Assembly (NCBI GenBank): GCA_964586775.1
Contig: CAZPJD010000130.1
Coordinates: 1 to 25,416 of the forward strand
Source of the DNA: JADLEX01 sp964586775
GTDB taxonomy: Bacteria > Lernaellota > Lernaellaia > JACKCT01
Length of the DNA: 25,416 bases
Direction of reading: 5' to 3'
Shown here: positions 6,831 through 14,762 of the stretch, one piece after another
Numbering within the stretch: position 1 is the first letter of the stretch
Layout: each line of letters opens with the position of its first letter
Translations under genes and position numbers: made by a program
Notes under the pieces: model-generated
Told to the model about the DNA's origin: nothing
The model's database searches: none
The model's input: only the letters and a program-made list of their open reading frames with translations

Positions 6831-7445
6831 CTACGCCTTCAGGCTGACGGTCGTGACGGCGGTATCGAGACGGATATTCTTCCGGTAGTCCTCCGCTTTC
6901 TCGTTGCGGAGGTTTTCCATTTCGGATTCGAACTCGTCCCGATCGATCTTGCCATCGCCGTCCGCGTCCAGTCGATCGAAAAGCTCAGCGGCGTCCGGCG
7001 CGCCTTCGGGCTTCTCCCCCAGATCGATCAGAGCGCTCTCGAGTTCCTCCTTCGTGACCGACCCGTCACCGTCGGCATCCGCGTCCGAGAACATCTGCCC
7101 GGCATCGGGAGGAGGCGGACCCATCGGCGGCGGACCGCCCGCGCTGCCGCGAACCGCGTCCAGAAACGTTCGGACACCGTTCGCGTATTCGTCCTCGCCG
7201 AGCGAACCGTCTCCGTTCGTGTCCATCTCCGACATGAGCGACGTCACGTCCGCTACAGCGCCCGTCGATCCGGTACGCGCGGAAGCCTTGTCCATCTCCG
7301 CCGACAACTCGTCTTGGTCGATCTTGCCGTCGCCGTTCACGTCGATCTTTTTGAACAGTTCCTTGGGATCGGGGCGGGTCAAACCCGCCGAGCGAACGCC
7401 CGCCTGGGCTGTGAGTCCCGTCATCCCGCCAATCGAAGTCACCAT
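6831..7445 (-). CDS. Protein with four EF-hand calcium-binding loops
   Basis: A 204-residue protein with four canonical 12-residue loops: DVNGDGKIDQDE (35-46), DTNGDGSLGEDE (75-86), DADGDGSVTKEE (123-134) and DADGDGKIDRDE (160-171). They form two pairs separated by a Pro/Gly linker (GGPPPMGPPPP, 103-113), which suggests a calmodulin-like two-lobed Ca2+ sensor or buffer. Every loop has acidic residues at positions 1, 3, 5 and 12, so all should bind calcium. No clear signal peptide is visible, so cytosolic location or non-classical export is possible. A strong ribosome site (GAGGAGG, 6 nt spacer) fixes the start at 7445. It is divergent from a two-component system, with mirrored promoter-like boxes between them. 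The domain is certain; the biological target is unknown. Confidence 0.88.
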   Translation of the reverse strand: MVTSIGGMTGLTAQAGVRSAGLTRPDPKELFKKIDVNGDGKIDQDELSAEMDKASARTGSTGAVADVTSLMSEMDTNGDGSLGEDEYANGVRTFLDAVRGSAGGPPPMGPPPPDAGQMFSDADADGDGSVTKEELESALIDLGEKPEGAPDAAELFDRLDADGDGKIDRDEFESEMENLRNEKAEDYRKNIRLDTAVTTVSLKA

Positions 7446-7581
7446 GTCATTCCTCCTCTTCTTCGGTGAACAGCGTCCGGTGCCGTATGAATCCGATCCC
7501 TCGGGAGACGCGACCCTCGCACGTCGCGCTCGTGTCTCATGACGGATTTATCGGACGGATTCAACAAAAACCGTGTCGTGA

Positions 7582-7703
7582 AATTGTATCGTTTTGTGAA
7601 CGGCACACCGCGACGGAATATCCCAGCCCACGGGATATTACCCGCACTCCCGGAAACTTCTCCCGCGCATCGGAAAAACGGTTGGAAACGTTCTGATACA
7701 ATT
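7582..7703. promoter_or_regulatory. Divergent regulatory region: mirrored -10-like boxes around a palindrome
   Basis: The 343 bp between the EF-hand start and the response-regulator start contain no gene. A 9-bp perfect inverted repeat, AATTGTATC (7582-7590) and GATACAATT (7695-7703), places the same -10-like TACAAT on each strand, pointing outward to each gene. Midway, AATATCCC (7617-7624) and GGGATATT (7632-7639) form an 8-bp palindrome with a 7-nt spacer, the form of a dimer operator. Neither -10 has a good -35, which suggests activator dependence, perhaps on the adjacent response regulator (inference). Confidence 0.5.
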
Positions 7704-7788
7704 CACCCGTTGCCACGCTCCGCAGTCTGCGTGTAATCGCTCCCTGCGACGCATGATGTCCGGAGCCGTCGTGGAGGTGCGAAACGAC

Positions 7789-8493
7789 ATGCCGCGAATT
7801 TTGCTCGTCGAAGATGACGCGCGTCTCGCCGGCGTCATCGTCGAATACCTTCGGGCGCACGAATTGGACGCGCATGTCGAAACGCGCGGCGACCGGGCGG
7901 TGGAGCGCATCGTCGACGAAAAACCCGACCTGGTCATCCTCGACATCATGCTCCCCGGACTGGACGGCTTCACCGTCTGCCGCCGGGTGCGAAGGCAATA
8001 CGAGGGTTCGATCCTGATGATGACCGCGCGGGACGACGAAGTGGAGGAAATCGTCGGTCTGGAGATCGGAGCGGACGATTATCTCGTCAAGCCCATTCAG
8101 CCAAGGCGGCTGCTTTCGCGCATTCATGCCCTGCTGCGACGCGGCGCGCGCGCCGAGGCCGAGCCGATGTCCGGGGACTTCACCGTGTCGTCCATCGTGC
8201 TCGGCGACCTCGTGGTCAGCCCCCGTTCCAGATCCGTCCGACTCGCCGGAGAAAACCTCGAACTGACAACCGCGGAATTCGATCTGCTGTATCTGCTGGC
8301 GAGCCATGCGGGGGAGGTCGTGTCGCGTGACCGGATCTATACCGTTCTTCGCGGCATCGAGTACGACGGACTCGACCGCTCCATCGACCTTCGCATCGCA
8401 CGGTTGCGGAAAAAGCTCGGCGACGATGCGCGCCAGCCGACCCTTATCAAGTCCGTACGCGGGACCGGTTACTTGATGGCAGACCTCTCGTGA
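7789..8493 (+). CDS. OmpR/PhoB-family response regulator (RstA-like)
   Basis: A 234-residue DNA-binding regulator. The receiver domain (1 to about 120) has the acidic pair E8/D9/D10, the phospho-acceptor Asp52 in LVILDIMLPGLDGF, Thr79 and Lys101 (YLVKPIQ). The winged-helix domain (about 135-232) has the RSVRLAGENLELTTAEFDLL strand/helix, the VVSRDRIY block, the recognition region DRSIDLRIARLRKKLGDD and the wing KSVRGTGYLM. The MMTARDDEVEEIVGLEIGADDY segment resembles E. coli RstA more than PhoB or OmpR. ATG 7789 is chosen because GGAGGTG lies 9 nt upstream; a longer ATG at 7753 would add 12 poorly conserved residues. The stop overlaps the kinase start by 4 nt. It probably controls its own operon or the EF-hand gene across the shared upstream region. 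Confidence 0.92.
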   Translation: MPRILLVEDDARLAGVIVEYLRAHELDAHVETRGDRAVERIVDEKPDLVILDIMLPGLDGFTVCRRVRRQYEGSILMMTARDDEVEEIVGLEIGADDYLVKPIQPRRLLSRIHALLRRGARAEAEPMSGDFTVSSIVLGDLVVSPRSRSVRLAGENLELTTAEFDLLYLLASHAGEVVSRDRIYTVLRGIEYDGLDRSIDLRIARLRKKLGDDARQPTLIKSVRGTGYLMADLS

Positions 8494-9782
8494 CGGGACT
8501 CTTCACACGAATCTGGCTCGGCATCCTCGCGGCTCTCGTCATCTGCACCGCGGTGTCGGGCGCGACGATGAAACTCCTCTTGGATCGAGAGCGGTCCGCG
8601 TTCATTCCCGAGCGCGCCGCGATCGCCCTGATGAAAAGTCGACTCGAGCAGGCGCACCCCGGTGATCGGCCCGCGATCGTGCGGGAATTCCAAGAGGTTC
8701 TCCCCTTCGATCTCGTTCTCATTCCCGCGGGCGAGGTTCCGGCCCGCGCCGCGGAGGAGATGCGCCAAACCGGCGCGACCGCATCGGAATTTACCGACGG
8801 CGGCATCCGCGTTTTCGCCCCGATCGCGGATTCGAATGCGGTGCTGGCCGTGGGGCCGATTCCTCCTCCGCCCCATCCCGAAGTCTCACATTTTCTGGTC
8901 TCGATCGCCGCGGCGCTTTTTGTCGCGGCCTGCATCGGATTCGCGCTCGCCTATCCCGTCGTCCGGCGTCTTCGAAAGCTCGAATATGCCGCCGGGCGAA
9001 TCGCCGGCGGCGATCTTGGCGCGCGCGCGGACGTATCGTCCGCTGACGCCGTGGGAACGCTGGCGCGACGATTCAACATCATGGCCCAGGAGATTCAACG
9101 GCTGCTGGAGAGCCAGCGGCACCTCCTCGCCGCCGTCTCCCACGAGCTGCGCACCCCGATCGCCCGCATCCACTTCTCGATGGAAATGCTCGCGGAAGAC
9201 CTCGACGGTCAAAAGCGGAACGAGCGCATGAAGGTGATCGAGGGAGACCTCGAGGAACTCGAGCGATTGATCGCGGAGCTGCTTCTGTTTTGTCGTCTCG
9301 ACGCGCAGCATTCACCGCATCCGGCGGAGACGTTCGGTGCCGTCGACGCCGTGGCGGAGCTCGTCGGGAAATTCGCCCCCGAGTTCAGCGCCAACGCAAA
9401 CGTTTCCGTATATTTCGCGTCCGACGAAACCGTTGATGATCGGGTAGCGGCGAATCGCCGACAATTCGACCGGGCCGTTCGAAACGCGCTGGACAATGCG
9501 ATGCGCCATGCATCCTCGGTCGTGAACGTGAGAGTCGCGAGGACCGGCGGCCATGTCGTCATCGAGATTGCCGACGACGGTCCGGGAATCCCGAAGGCCG
9601 ACAGATCCAGGGTATTCGAGCCGTTCACGCGACTCGACGACAGCCGAAGCCGTGATCTGGGCGGCGCCGGCCTTGGTCTCGCCATCGTCATGCGAATCAT
9701 GCGCGCCCACGGCGGATCGGCCGAATTCGTCGACCGGGTCGCCGATGGCGCGTGCCTTCGGTTGCGTTGGCCGGTCGAATAG
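8490..9782 (+). CDS. Sensor histidine kinase (RstB-like)
   Basis: A 430-residue inner-membrane kinase (GTG start, overlapping the regulator stop as GTGA). TM1 is about 8-28, a periplasmic sensor segment spans about 29-133, TM2 about 134-157, HAMP 158-209, and the DHp domain carries phospho-acceptor His218 in AAVSHELRTPIAR. The HATPase domain has the N box (RNALDNAMRH, 331-340), G1 (DDGPGIP), F (VFEPFTRLD) and G2 (GGAGLGLAIV). All catalytic boxes are intact. The short periplasmic domain of about 100 residues has no recognised ligand fold. Cognate pairing with the upstream regulator follows from the overlap and the family match on both sides. The neighbouring EF-hand protein makes divalent cations a reasonable but unproven signal. 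Confidence 0.92.
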   Translation: MTGLFTRIWLGILAALVICTAVSGATMKLLLDRERSAFIPERAAIALMKSRLEQAHPGDRPAIVREFQEVLPFDLVLIPAGEVPARAAEEMRQTGATASEFTDGGIRVFAPIADSNAVLAVGPIPPPPHPEVSHFLVSIAAALFVAACIGFALAYPVVRRLRKLEYAAGRIAGGDLGARADVSSADAVGTLARRFNIMAQEIQRLLESQRHLLAAVSHELRTPIARIHFSMEMLAEDLDGQKRNERMKVIEGDLEELERLIAELLLFCRLDAQHSPHPAETFGAVDAVAELVGKFAPEFSANANVSVYFASDETVDDRVAANRRQFDRAVRNALDNAMRHASSVVNVRVARTGGHVVIEIADDGPGIPKADRSRVFEPFTRLDDSRSRDLGGAGLGLAIVMRIMRAHGGSAEFVDRVADGACLRLRWPVE

Positions 9783-9849
9783 CGCCCATCCTTCCCTGCT
9801 CCATGCACGACGCCAGCCTCGCCGAACGCTCAGAGCCCATTCACGAGGA

Positions 9850-9905
9850 CCCTTGCCCGCCCAGCGCGTTTCGTGTACCCACGCCGCGTGGAGGATTGCG
9901 AATGA
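9850..9905 (+). repeat. 56-nt leader repeat, copy 2
   Basis: Second copy of the sequence at 6440-6495. It supplies the ribosome site (GGAGGATTGCGA) and the ATG of the CapA-like gene. The 67 bp between the kinase stop and this repeat show nothing else. Confidence 0.8.
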
Positions 9906-11083
9906 GCTTGCTCGTCCACCGGGTCGTCCCGGTTTTCGTGGTTGTTTGCGCGCTGGCCTTCGGCGCATGTTCCAAAACGAAATCCGCGTCGTCGCCCGAG
10001 TCGGCCCCCACCGACGCCGAGTGGAAAGACGGCTACAAGGTGCTCTTCGTCGGCGACACGGATTTCGGCGAGAGCTACCGCAAGCTCGACGACGACATCC
10101 TCAAGAACGGCTACGACTTCGCGTTCGAAAAGGTGAAGCCCTTTCTGGGCGCCGCGGATCTGGTGATCGCGAATCTCGAAACGCCCATCTGCGACCCCGC
10201 CGCCGCGCCTTCGCCATTCGAGGGAAAGAAGGACTACATCCACTGGGCGCATGTCGAAAAAGCGCCGGAGCATCTGAAAAAGAACAAGATCTTCACCGTC
10301 AGCCTCGCCAACAACCACACGCTCGATTACGGGATCCCCGGCCTGAAGCAGTCGCTCGACACGCTCGCGAAGAACGGCATGGCGGGTTTTGGCGCGGGCA
10401 TGACGCAGACCGAGGCCGAACGGCCCTTCGAGACCACATTCAAGGTCGGCGAGCGCGAGGTGCGTCTCGCGGTCTACGGCGCGTTCGAGCACAGCCTGCG
10501 CTACGAGACGATGTACAGCTTCTACGCCAAGGGCGACGCGCCCGGCGCGGCCATGCTGGACGCCGAACGCACCTCGCAGCTCGTGCGCGAATACCGCGCG
10601 GAGAATCCCGACGCGGCGATCATCGTGTACCCGCACTGGGGCGGCAACTATGCGTGGAAGACGCGCAAGCAGACGCCCATCGCCAAGGCGGTGCTGGAGG
10701 CGGGGGCCGATGCGGTGATCGGCCACGGCGCGCACACGCTGCAGGAGATCGAGCGCATCGGCGGCAAGACGGCGATCTACAACGTCGGCAACTTCGTCTT
10801 CTCGTCGCCGGGACGGTATCGCAAATACAAGGTCACGCCCTACGGCCTGGCGGCGCTGGTGCGTTTCGCGCCCGGCAAGGACGGCGCGTTGCGCATGGAC
10901 GCTCGGCTCTATCCGATTCACATCGACAACCGCGTGGTGAAGTATCAGCCGCGCCCGCTGACCGACGAGGAGTTCGCGGGCCTGAAGACGACGCTGGCGG
11001 AAAAGAGCGGCGAGGGTTTCGCCAAGCGCGTGCGCGCGGGCAAGGATACGCTGGGAAACTTCTTCGCGGTGCGTTTGAAGTAG
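9902..11083 (+). CDS. CapA/PGA_cap-family lipoprotein (metallophosphoesterase fold)
   Basis: A 393-residue protein. The lipoprotein signal peptide ends in LAFGAC (Cys23 lipidated), so it is membrane anchored outside the cytoplasm. The body carries the family's metal-site motifs in order: GDTDFG (51-56), NLETP (91-95), LANNHTLDYG (135-144), YPHWGGNY, GHGAHTLQEIERIGG and YNVGNFVFSS. CapA/PgsA proteins take part in poly-gamma-glutamate or capsule production; many distant members have no proven reaction, and no pgsB/capB or capC gene is nearby, so a poly-glutamate role is not supported here. The start is fixed by the ribosome site and lipobox; the longer reading frame from 9752 overlaps the kinase and is not used. 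The gene ends one base from the convergent membrane-protein gene. Confidence 0.87.
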   Translation: MSLLVHRVVPVFVVVCALAFGACSKTKSASSPESAPTDAEWKDGYKVLFVGDTDFGESYRKLDDDILKNGYDFAFEKVKPFLGAADLVIANLETPICDPAAAPSPFEGKKDYIHWAHVEKAPEHLKKNKIFTVSLANNHTLDYGIPGLKQSLDTLAKNGMAGFGAGMTQTEAERPFETTFKVGEREVRLAVYGAFEHSLRYETMYSFYAKGDAPGAAMLDAERTSQLVREYRAENPDAAIIVYPHWGGNYAWKTRKQTPIAKAVLEAGADAVIGHGAHTLQEIERIGGKTAIYNVGNFVFSSPGRYRKYKVTPYGLAALVRFAPGKDGALRMDARLYPIHIDNRVVKYQPRPLTDEEFAGLKTTLAEKSGEGFAKRVRAGKDTLGNFFAVRLK

Positions 11084-11084
11084 G

Positions 11085-12935
11085 TCAGAACGGTCCCGGT
11101 TCTGGTGAGGGAATCTCCGCTGTTGCGTTGTTCGCGGTCGCGACTCGGGCGTTGGCACGGCGCGCGTCGAACCAGTCGATGGCGTCGTCGAGTAAGAAGG
11201 ACACCGAGAGAAAGACGAAATACGCGAGCATCCACGTTGTCAAATACATGTGGTTGGCCGAGGCTCGTCCTTCCCGCAGTCGATAGGCCATTCCCACCAC
11301 CATCATGACCATGACCAGCGCCTCGGAAAGGCCATTTCTCCATTTGGACCGATCGGTCTCCGCGAGGAGAAACATCATGCCGAAAAGAGCCCAATAGTAG
11401 CGAGAAAGAACCACGATTATAAATATGAGAAAGTATCCGAGTAAGAAGGCGTCGTCGCGGTTGCGACGAATAGACGCTGCAACAAACAGAATGAAGCACG
11501 CTGTGGTAGTTGCATAGTAGAGTCCCCGCTGTTTCTCGAACGACCGGGATGTCGGGTCCTTGGCGAATCCGCGTGTCGACAGGTCGTCGGTGAACAGGTG
11601 TTTCAATCCTACCCGTTTACCGCCGAGATAGTGCTTCGCCGTGTGCTCGCGGATATCCGCAAAGAACTGCCTCCACGCGTCGAATCCAGAGGCGTTGCAT
11701 GCGCCAGCGGCAAAAAATATCCCGCAGGCGAGAAAAAAGATGGCTGCCATACGAACGAACGACCATTCGATTCGGCGCGAGCGTACGCACTCGACGATCC
11801 AGACGATTCCCGGTCCGACGAGGAGGAATGCCGGGAAAATGCGTGTCACAGTCGCGTAGGCGAGCAGAACGGCGGCGGCGCCCAAGTATTTCTTTTTCCA
11901 GCAGGCAAACGCGATGACCGTCGCGGCGAACCAGTCGTAACGAATGAATCCGCCAACATGAAAAGCTGTACCACCGTACTCATTTCCCGGAAAGAGAACA
12001 AAGAAAATTGCAGAGGCGAGCGCAGTCGGCACGCCAAACACCCAACCGATCGCGACGAATGCGGCGATCTCCAGGATCAGGTCGATCGACAGAATGAAAA
12101 TCCGCGGTGATTTTTTCGAGATCGGAAATGCGTTTGCAAGAGACGAACCAACCGTATTCCAAAACGGGGTACCATTGTATCCATGATCGCGCAGCACGTT
12201 GCTCCACGCCCCGGCGTCGATCCAACGGTGAAACACCTTGATATCGCCTTTAAATTGGTTCCAACGCGCAAGCGAGAACGCCTCACTCTTTTCGGATTGC
12301 GCCAACACCGCGTCGTATGGCACAACTTGGAGCGTTTCCAGATCCATGACTCTCTTGACGACGCCCAGCTTATCGTCCATCTCCCGGTCGGCGCGCAACG
12401 TGTATGTGTAGAGCCCCGTGTATCCCAGCTCGTCGAAGTACTTCGACCCCAGATAATAATGGTAGACATTCCAATATTGGACGTACTTCCCTTGAAGGAG
12501 TCGGACAGCTTGGTACTGCATCTGCACATGAAAAGCGATCAGAAGAACGAAACCCAACCCCAGAATCAAGGGTGCTTGAATGTCTTGGCGAGTCTTGGGA
12601 ACCGCTTTGCCCGCCAAAACAAAGGCCATGGCGAGAATCGCCAGCACGATCTTATGGCGGTCTCTGGTTGACGATTTGTACTGCCCCTCGGGATTCCACG
12701 GCGCGGCGATCGACTTGGGAATTTCCAGTAGGAAACCCGCACCCCGCTCGCTGCGGATCATGAAAAACAGCGTGAACCCGACGACAAAGACGGCGAGCGC
12801 GATGTTAACGCCGATCAGGATTCGCGCGCGACGGACGTCCGGTCCGGGGACCGGCGACGACGGCGCGATTTCGGCCGCCACACTCGTCCGCTCTCCCTCT
12901 TGCGCATTCGCCCGCGTCTCGCCGTCCGATTCCAT
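11085..12935 (-). CDS. Large polytopic membrane protein, GT-C glycosyltransferase-like
   Basis: A 616-residue protein with a hydrophilic N-terminus (1-37), a first TM at about 38-60 and about ten further hydrophobic segments. The long loop after TM3 has the pattern QYWNVYHYYLGSKYFDELGY followed by TGLY, like the first periplasmic loop of GT-C enzymes that use polyprenyl-phosphate sugars (acidic residue near the membrane, then G-x-LY). Other marked segments are WSNVLRDHGYNGTPFWNTVG and FHVGGFIRYDWFAATVIAF. I cannot assign a named family. ATG 12935 is preferred over TTG 12962 because GGAG lies 6 nt upstream; that site sits in one arm of a 6-bp inverted repeat (12939-12972), which might modulate translation. 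Base composition is visibly lower in GC than its neighbours, suggesting later acquisition. It is a single gene, divided by 125 bp from the restriction-modification pair upstream. Confidence 0.7.
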   Translation of the reverse strand: MESDGETRANAQEGERTSVAAEIAPSSPVPGPDVRRARILIGVNIALAVFVVGFTLFFMIRSERGAGFLLEIPKSIAAPWNPEGQYKSSTRDRHKIVLAILAMAFVLAGKAVPKTRQDIQAPLILGLGFVLLIAFHVQMQYQAVRLLQGKYVQYWNVYHYYLGSKYFDELGYTGLYTYTLRADREMDDKLGVVKRVMDLETLQVVPYDAVLAQSEKSEAFSLARWNQFKGDIKVFHRWIDAGAWSNVLRDHGYNGTPFWNTVGSSLANAFPISKKSPRIFILSIDLILEIAAFVAIGWVFGVPTALASAIFFVLFPGNEYGGTAFHVGGFIRYDWFAATVIAFACWKKKYLGAAAVLLAYATVTRIFPAFLLVGPGIVWIVECVRSRRIEWSFVRMAAIFFLACGIFFAAGACNASGFDAWRQFFADIREHTAKHYLGGKRVGLKHLFTDDLSTRGFAKDPTSRSFEKQRGLYYATTTACFILFVAASIRRNRDDAFLLGYFLIFIIVVLSRYYWALFGMMFLLAETDRSKWRNGLSEALVMVMMVVGMAYRLREGRASANHMYLTTWMLAYFVFLSVSFLLDDAIDWFDARRANARVATANNATAEIPSPEPGPF

Positions 12936-13060
12936 CACGCACTCCGCCGCCGCGCGGGGCAAAGCCGAGTGCCCGCGTGGCGCAACGTATCACATCGAAT
13001 TCGATTCGCGGGACCCGTGCTTATCACAACACCCGCAACGGGACCAGAGGAGGAAGGGAG

Positions 13061-14755
13061 CTACCGACGAGAGTCGACGAAATCGAATTCGGGAAGCGAA
13101 TCGAGTCCGTAGGCCGCGAGCGCCAGTTGATCGAGCGCCTGGAACTCCCGCGCGCGGAAGGCCGATCGAATCCGGTCCGCCAGGTCTCCCGGGATTTCCT
13201 CGGGGTTCGGCAATCGAATTCGTCGCAGATATTGCGCCTGAAAACGCAGATACCCACCGCGCATGCGCGTCGCGTAAGCCCAAACGAAAAACAGCGCGAC
13301 CCGCGACGCCAGGATGCCGCCGAGCACCTCCAGATCCCACGAGTCCGAGGTAACGAAGTAGAGGTTGTGATGCGGATGAAAAGACCCGGCATCGAACGCG
13401 ACCTCGTTCGCGCCCGCGATATCGGGAATCAAGAGCTTCGGACGACCGACGAGTTCGGGGTAGACGCGATCGATGGTGCGAAACCAGGCCCGCGGATTCT
13501 TCTTGGCGACATGGCGCCCGCGAATGTCGCCCGCATGGCGTGCGAAGTAGGCGCGCAGACGCGGGAAATGGTCGAGGTCGATCGCCTTGCCGAACTCATC
13601 AAACGTGTTGATGACGCATCGCCTCGCATCGCGAATCTGTCCGTGTTCGATGTCTTCGCGCATCACGAGCGGTACGAGCCGATCCGGCTCGATGTCGGCA
13701 CTCGCCGGAACGATGAACAGACGGTCGTTTCCCGTGGCGACGCCGATACCTACCCGCGCGGTTTGTTCGATCGGGTCGAAGTTCCCTTCGAGACGACGTA
13801 GCGCCGCAAGCTGCACCGGCGCGCATCGAATCCACGGCTCGTCGCCTTCGAACCACGAGCCGAATCGATGGACCTCCATTCCGGGGGGAAGTGGCGACTC
13901 GATAGGGGAATTCGCGATGGCGCGGCCGGCTGCGGCGCACTCCTCGGGAGTCGCGTTCGCCATCCGCACAACGGCCACCGATTCGGACGGGCGCCTGGAG
14001 ATCGCGAAGATGGAGGGGTAAGCACTGACCTGCGACTCGAACGGCGAAGCCGTGTGCAGGTCGACGTAAGTCGTCACGTGAAAGCCCGCCGCGACGATTC
14101 GCCGGAGCGGCGCGCCGTATCGATTGGTCGTCCAACGATCGGTGCAGACGTAAGACAGCGTGCCGCGAGGTGAAAGAAGCGATAGTCCCCGTTCGATGAA
14201 CGCGACATAGAGATCGGCGCGATCGAACAGCGCCGAATACCGGCGGCGATACTCGGTGCGAAGCGACACGTCGAGCTGCTCGATGCGCACGTAAGGCGGA
14301 TTCCCGACCACCACATCGAACGTGTCGTTGATCTGCGCGAGGAGAAAGTCTCCTTGACGAACCCAGTTCTCGACCAGTCGATCCGCCAAGGAACCATCGA
14401 TTCCGAACTCGGCGAAGACCCTGCGGACAACGGCTCTGGACCTGGCGACCGATTCGGGATCGAGATCGAACGCGAGGACTCGGTCGATCAAATCGTCGTC
14501 GCTCGCGCGTCGTTCGCGCCGGCAATGCATCAGTCGGCGAACCGCGACATCCAAAAATACTCCGTGTCCGCATGAGGGTTCGAGCAATTTCATCGACAGC
14601 AGGTCGGCGTCGCTGGTGTATCCGGCGGCGTCCAACACCAGTTCGGCGACATGCGTTTTGGTCAGCACCACGCCGTGCGTCTCCCCCGACGAGCGAACGC
14701 CGACGTCGTAAGCGTCGGGTGGGAGTTCGACCGGCAATCCGAGGGATAGCTGCAT
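13061..14755 (-). CDS. DNA adenine methyltransferase of an XhoI/PaeR7I-type R-M system
   Basis: A 564-residue N6-adenine methyltransferase of the gamma arrangement: S-adenosylmethionine motif I LLEPSCGHGVFL (57-68), motif II near LAFDLDPES, catalytic motif IV VVVGNPPYVRIEQ (NPPY 152-155), then the target-recognition half with VATGNDRLFIV, WFRTIDRVYPELVGRPKLLI and HPHHNLYFVTS, ending ALAAYGLDSLPEFD. This matches methylases partnered with XhoI-like nucleases, which protect CTCGAG. Start 14755 was chosen because it lies 7 nt past the nuclease stop with an AGGCGG site; a longer reading frame to 14899 would overlap the nuclease by 137 nt and start with unconserved sequence. Specificity is inferred from the partner gene. 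Confidence 0.9.
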   Translation of the reverse strand: MQLSLGLPVELPPDAYDVGVRSSGETHGVVLTKTHVAELVLDAAGYTSDADLLSMKLLEPSCGHGVFLDVAVRRLMHCRRERRASDDDLIDRVLAFDLDPESVARSRAVVRRVFAEFGIDGSLADRLVENWVRQGDFLLAQINDTFDVVVGNPPYVRIEQLDVSLRTEYRRRYSALFDRADLYVAFIERGLSLLSPRGTLSYVCTDRWTTNRYGAPLRRIVAAGFHVTTYVDLHTASPFESQVSAYPSIFAISRRPSESVAVVRMANATPEECAAAGRAIANSPIESPLPPGMEVHRFGSWFEGDEPWIRCAPVQLAALRRLEGNFDPIEQTARVGIGVATGNDRLFIVPASADIEPDRLVPLVMREDIEHGQIRDARRCVINTFDEFGKAIDLDHFPRLRAYFARHAGDIRGRHVAKKNPRAWFRTIDRVYPELVGRPKLLIPDIAGANEVAFDAGSFHPHHNLYFVTSDSWDLEVLGGILASRVALFFVWAYATRMRGGYLRFQAQYLRRIRLPNPEEIPGDLADRIRSAFRAREFQALDQLALAAYGLDSLPEFDFVDSRR

Positions 14756-14762
14756 GCGCCGC

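Noticed and set aside
9902..11083. Poly-gamma-glutamate capsule operon
   Set aside because: Only the CapA-like gene is present; no capB/pgsB ligase or capC is adjacent, so the pathway claim is not supported.
9553..11286. 577-codon open frame overlapping the kinase and the CapA-like gene
   Set aside because: Its composition is Arg/Gly/Ala shadow sequence; the CapA-family motifs and lipobox are in another frame.
13030..13045. CCCG/CGGG mini-hairpin after the methylase gene as a terminator
   Set aside because: Only 4 bp of stem and no clear T-run; too weak to call.
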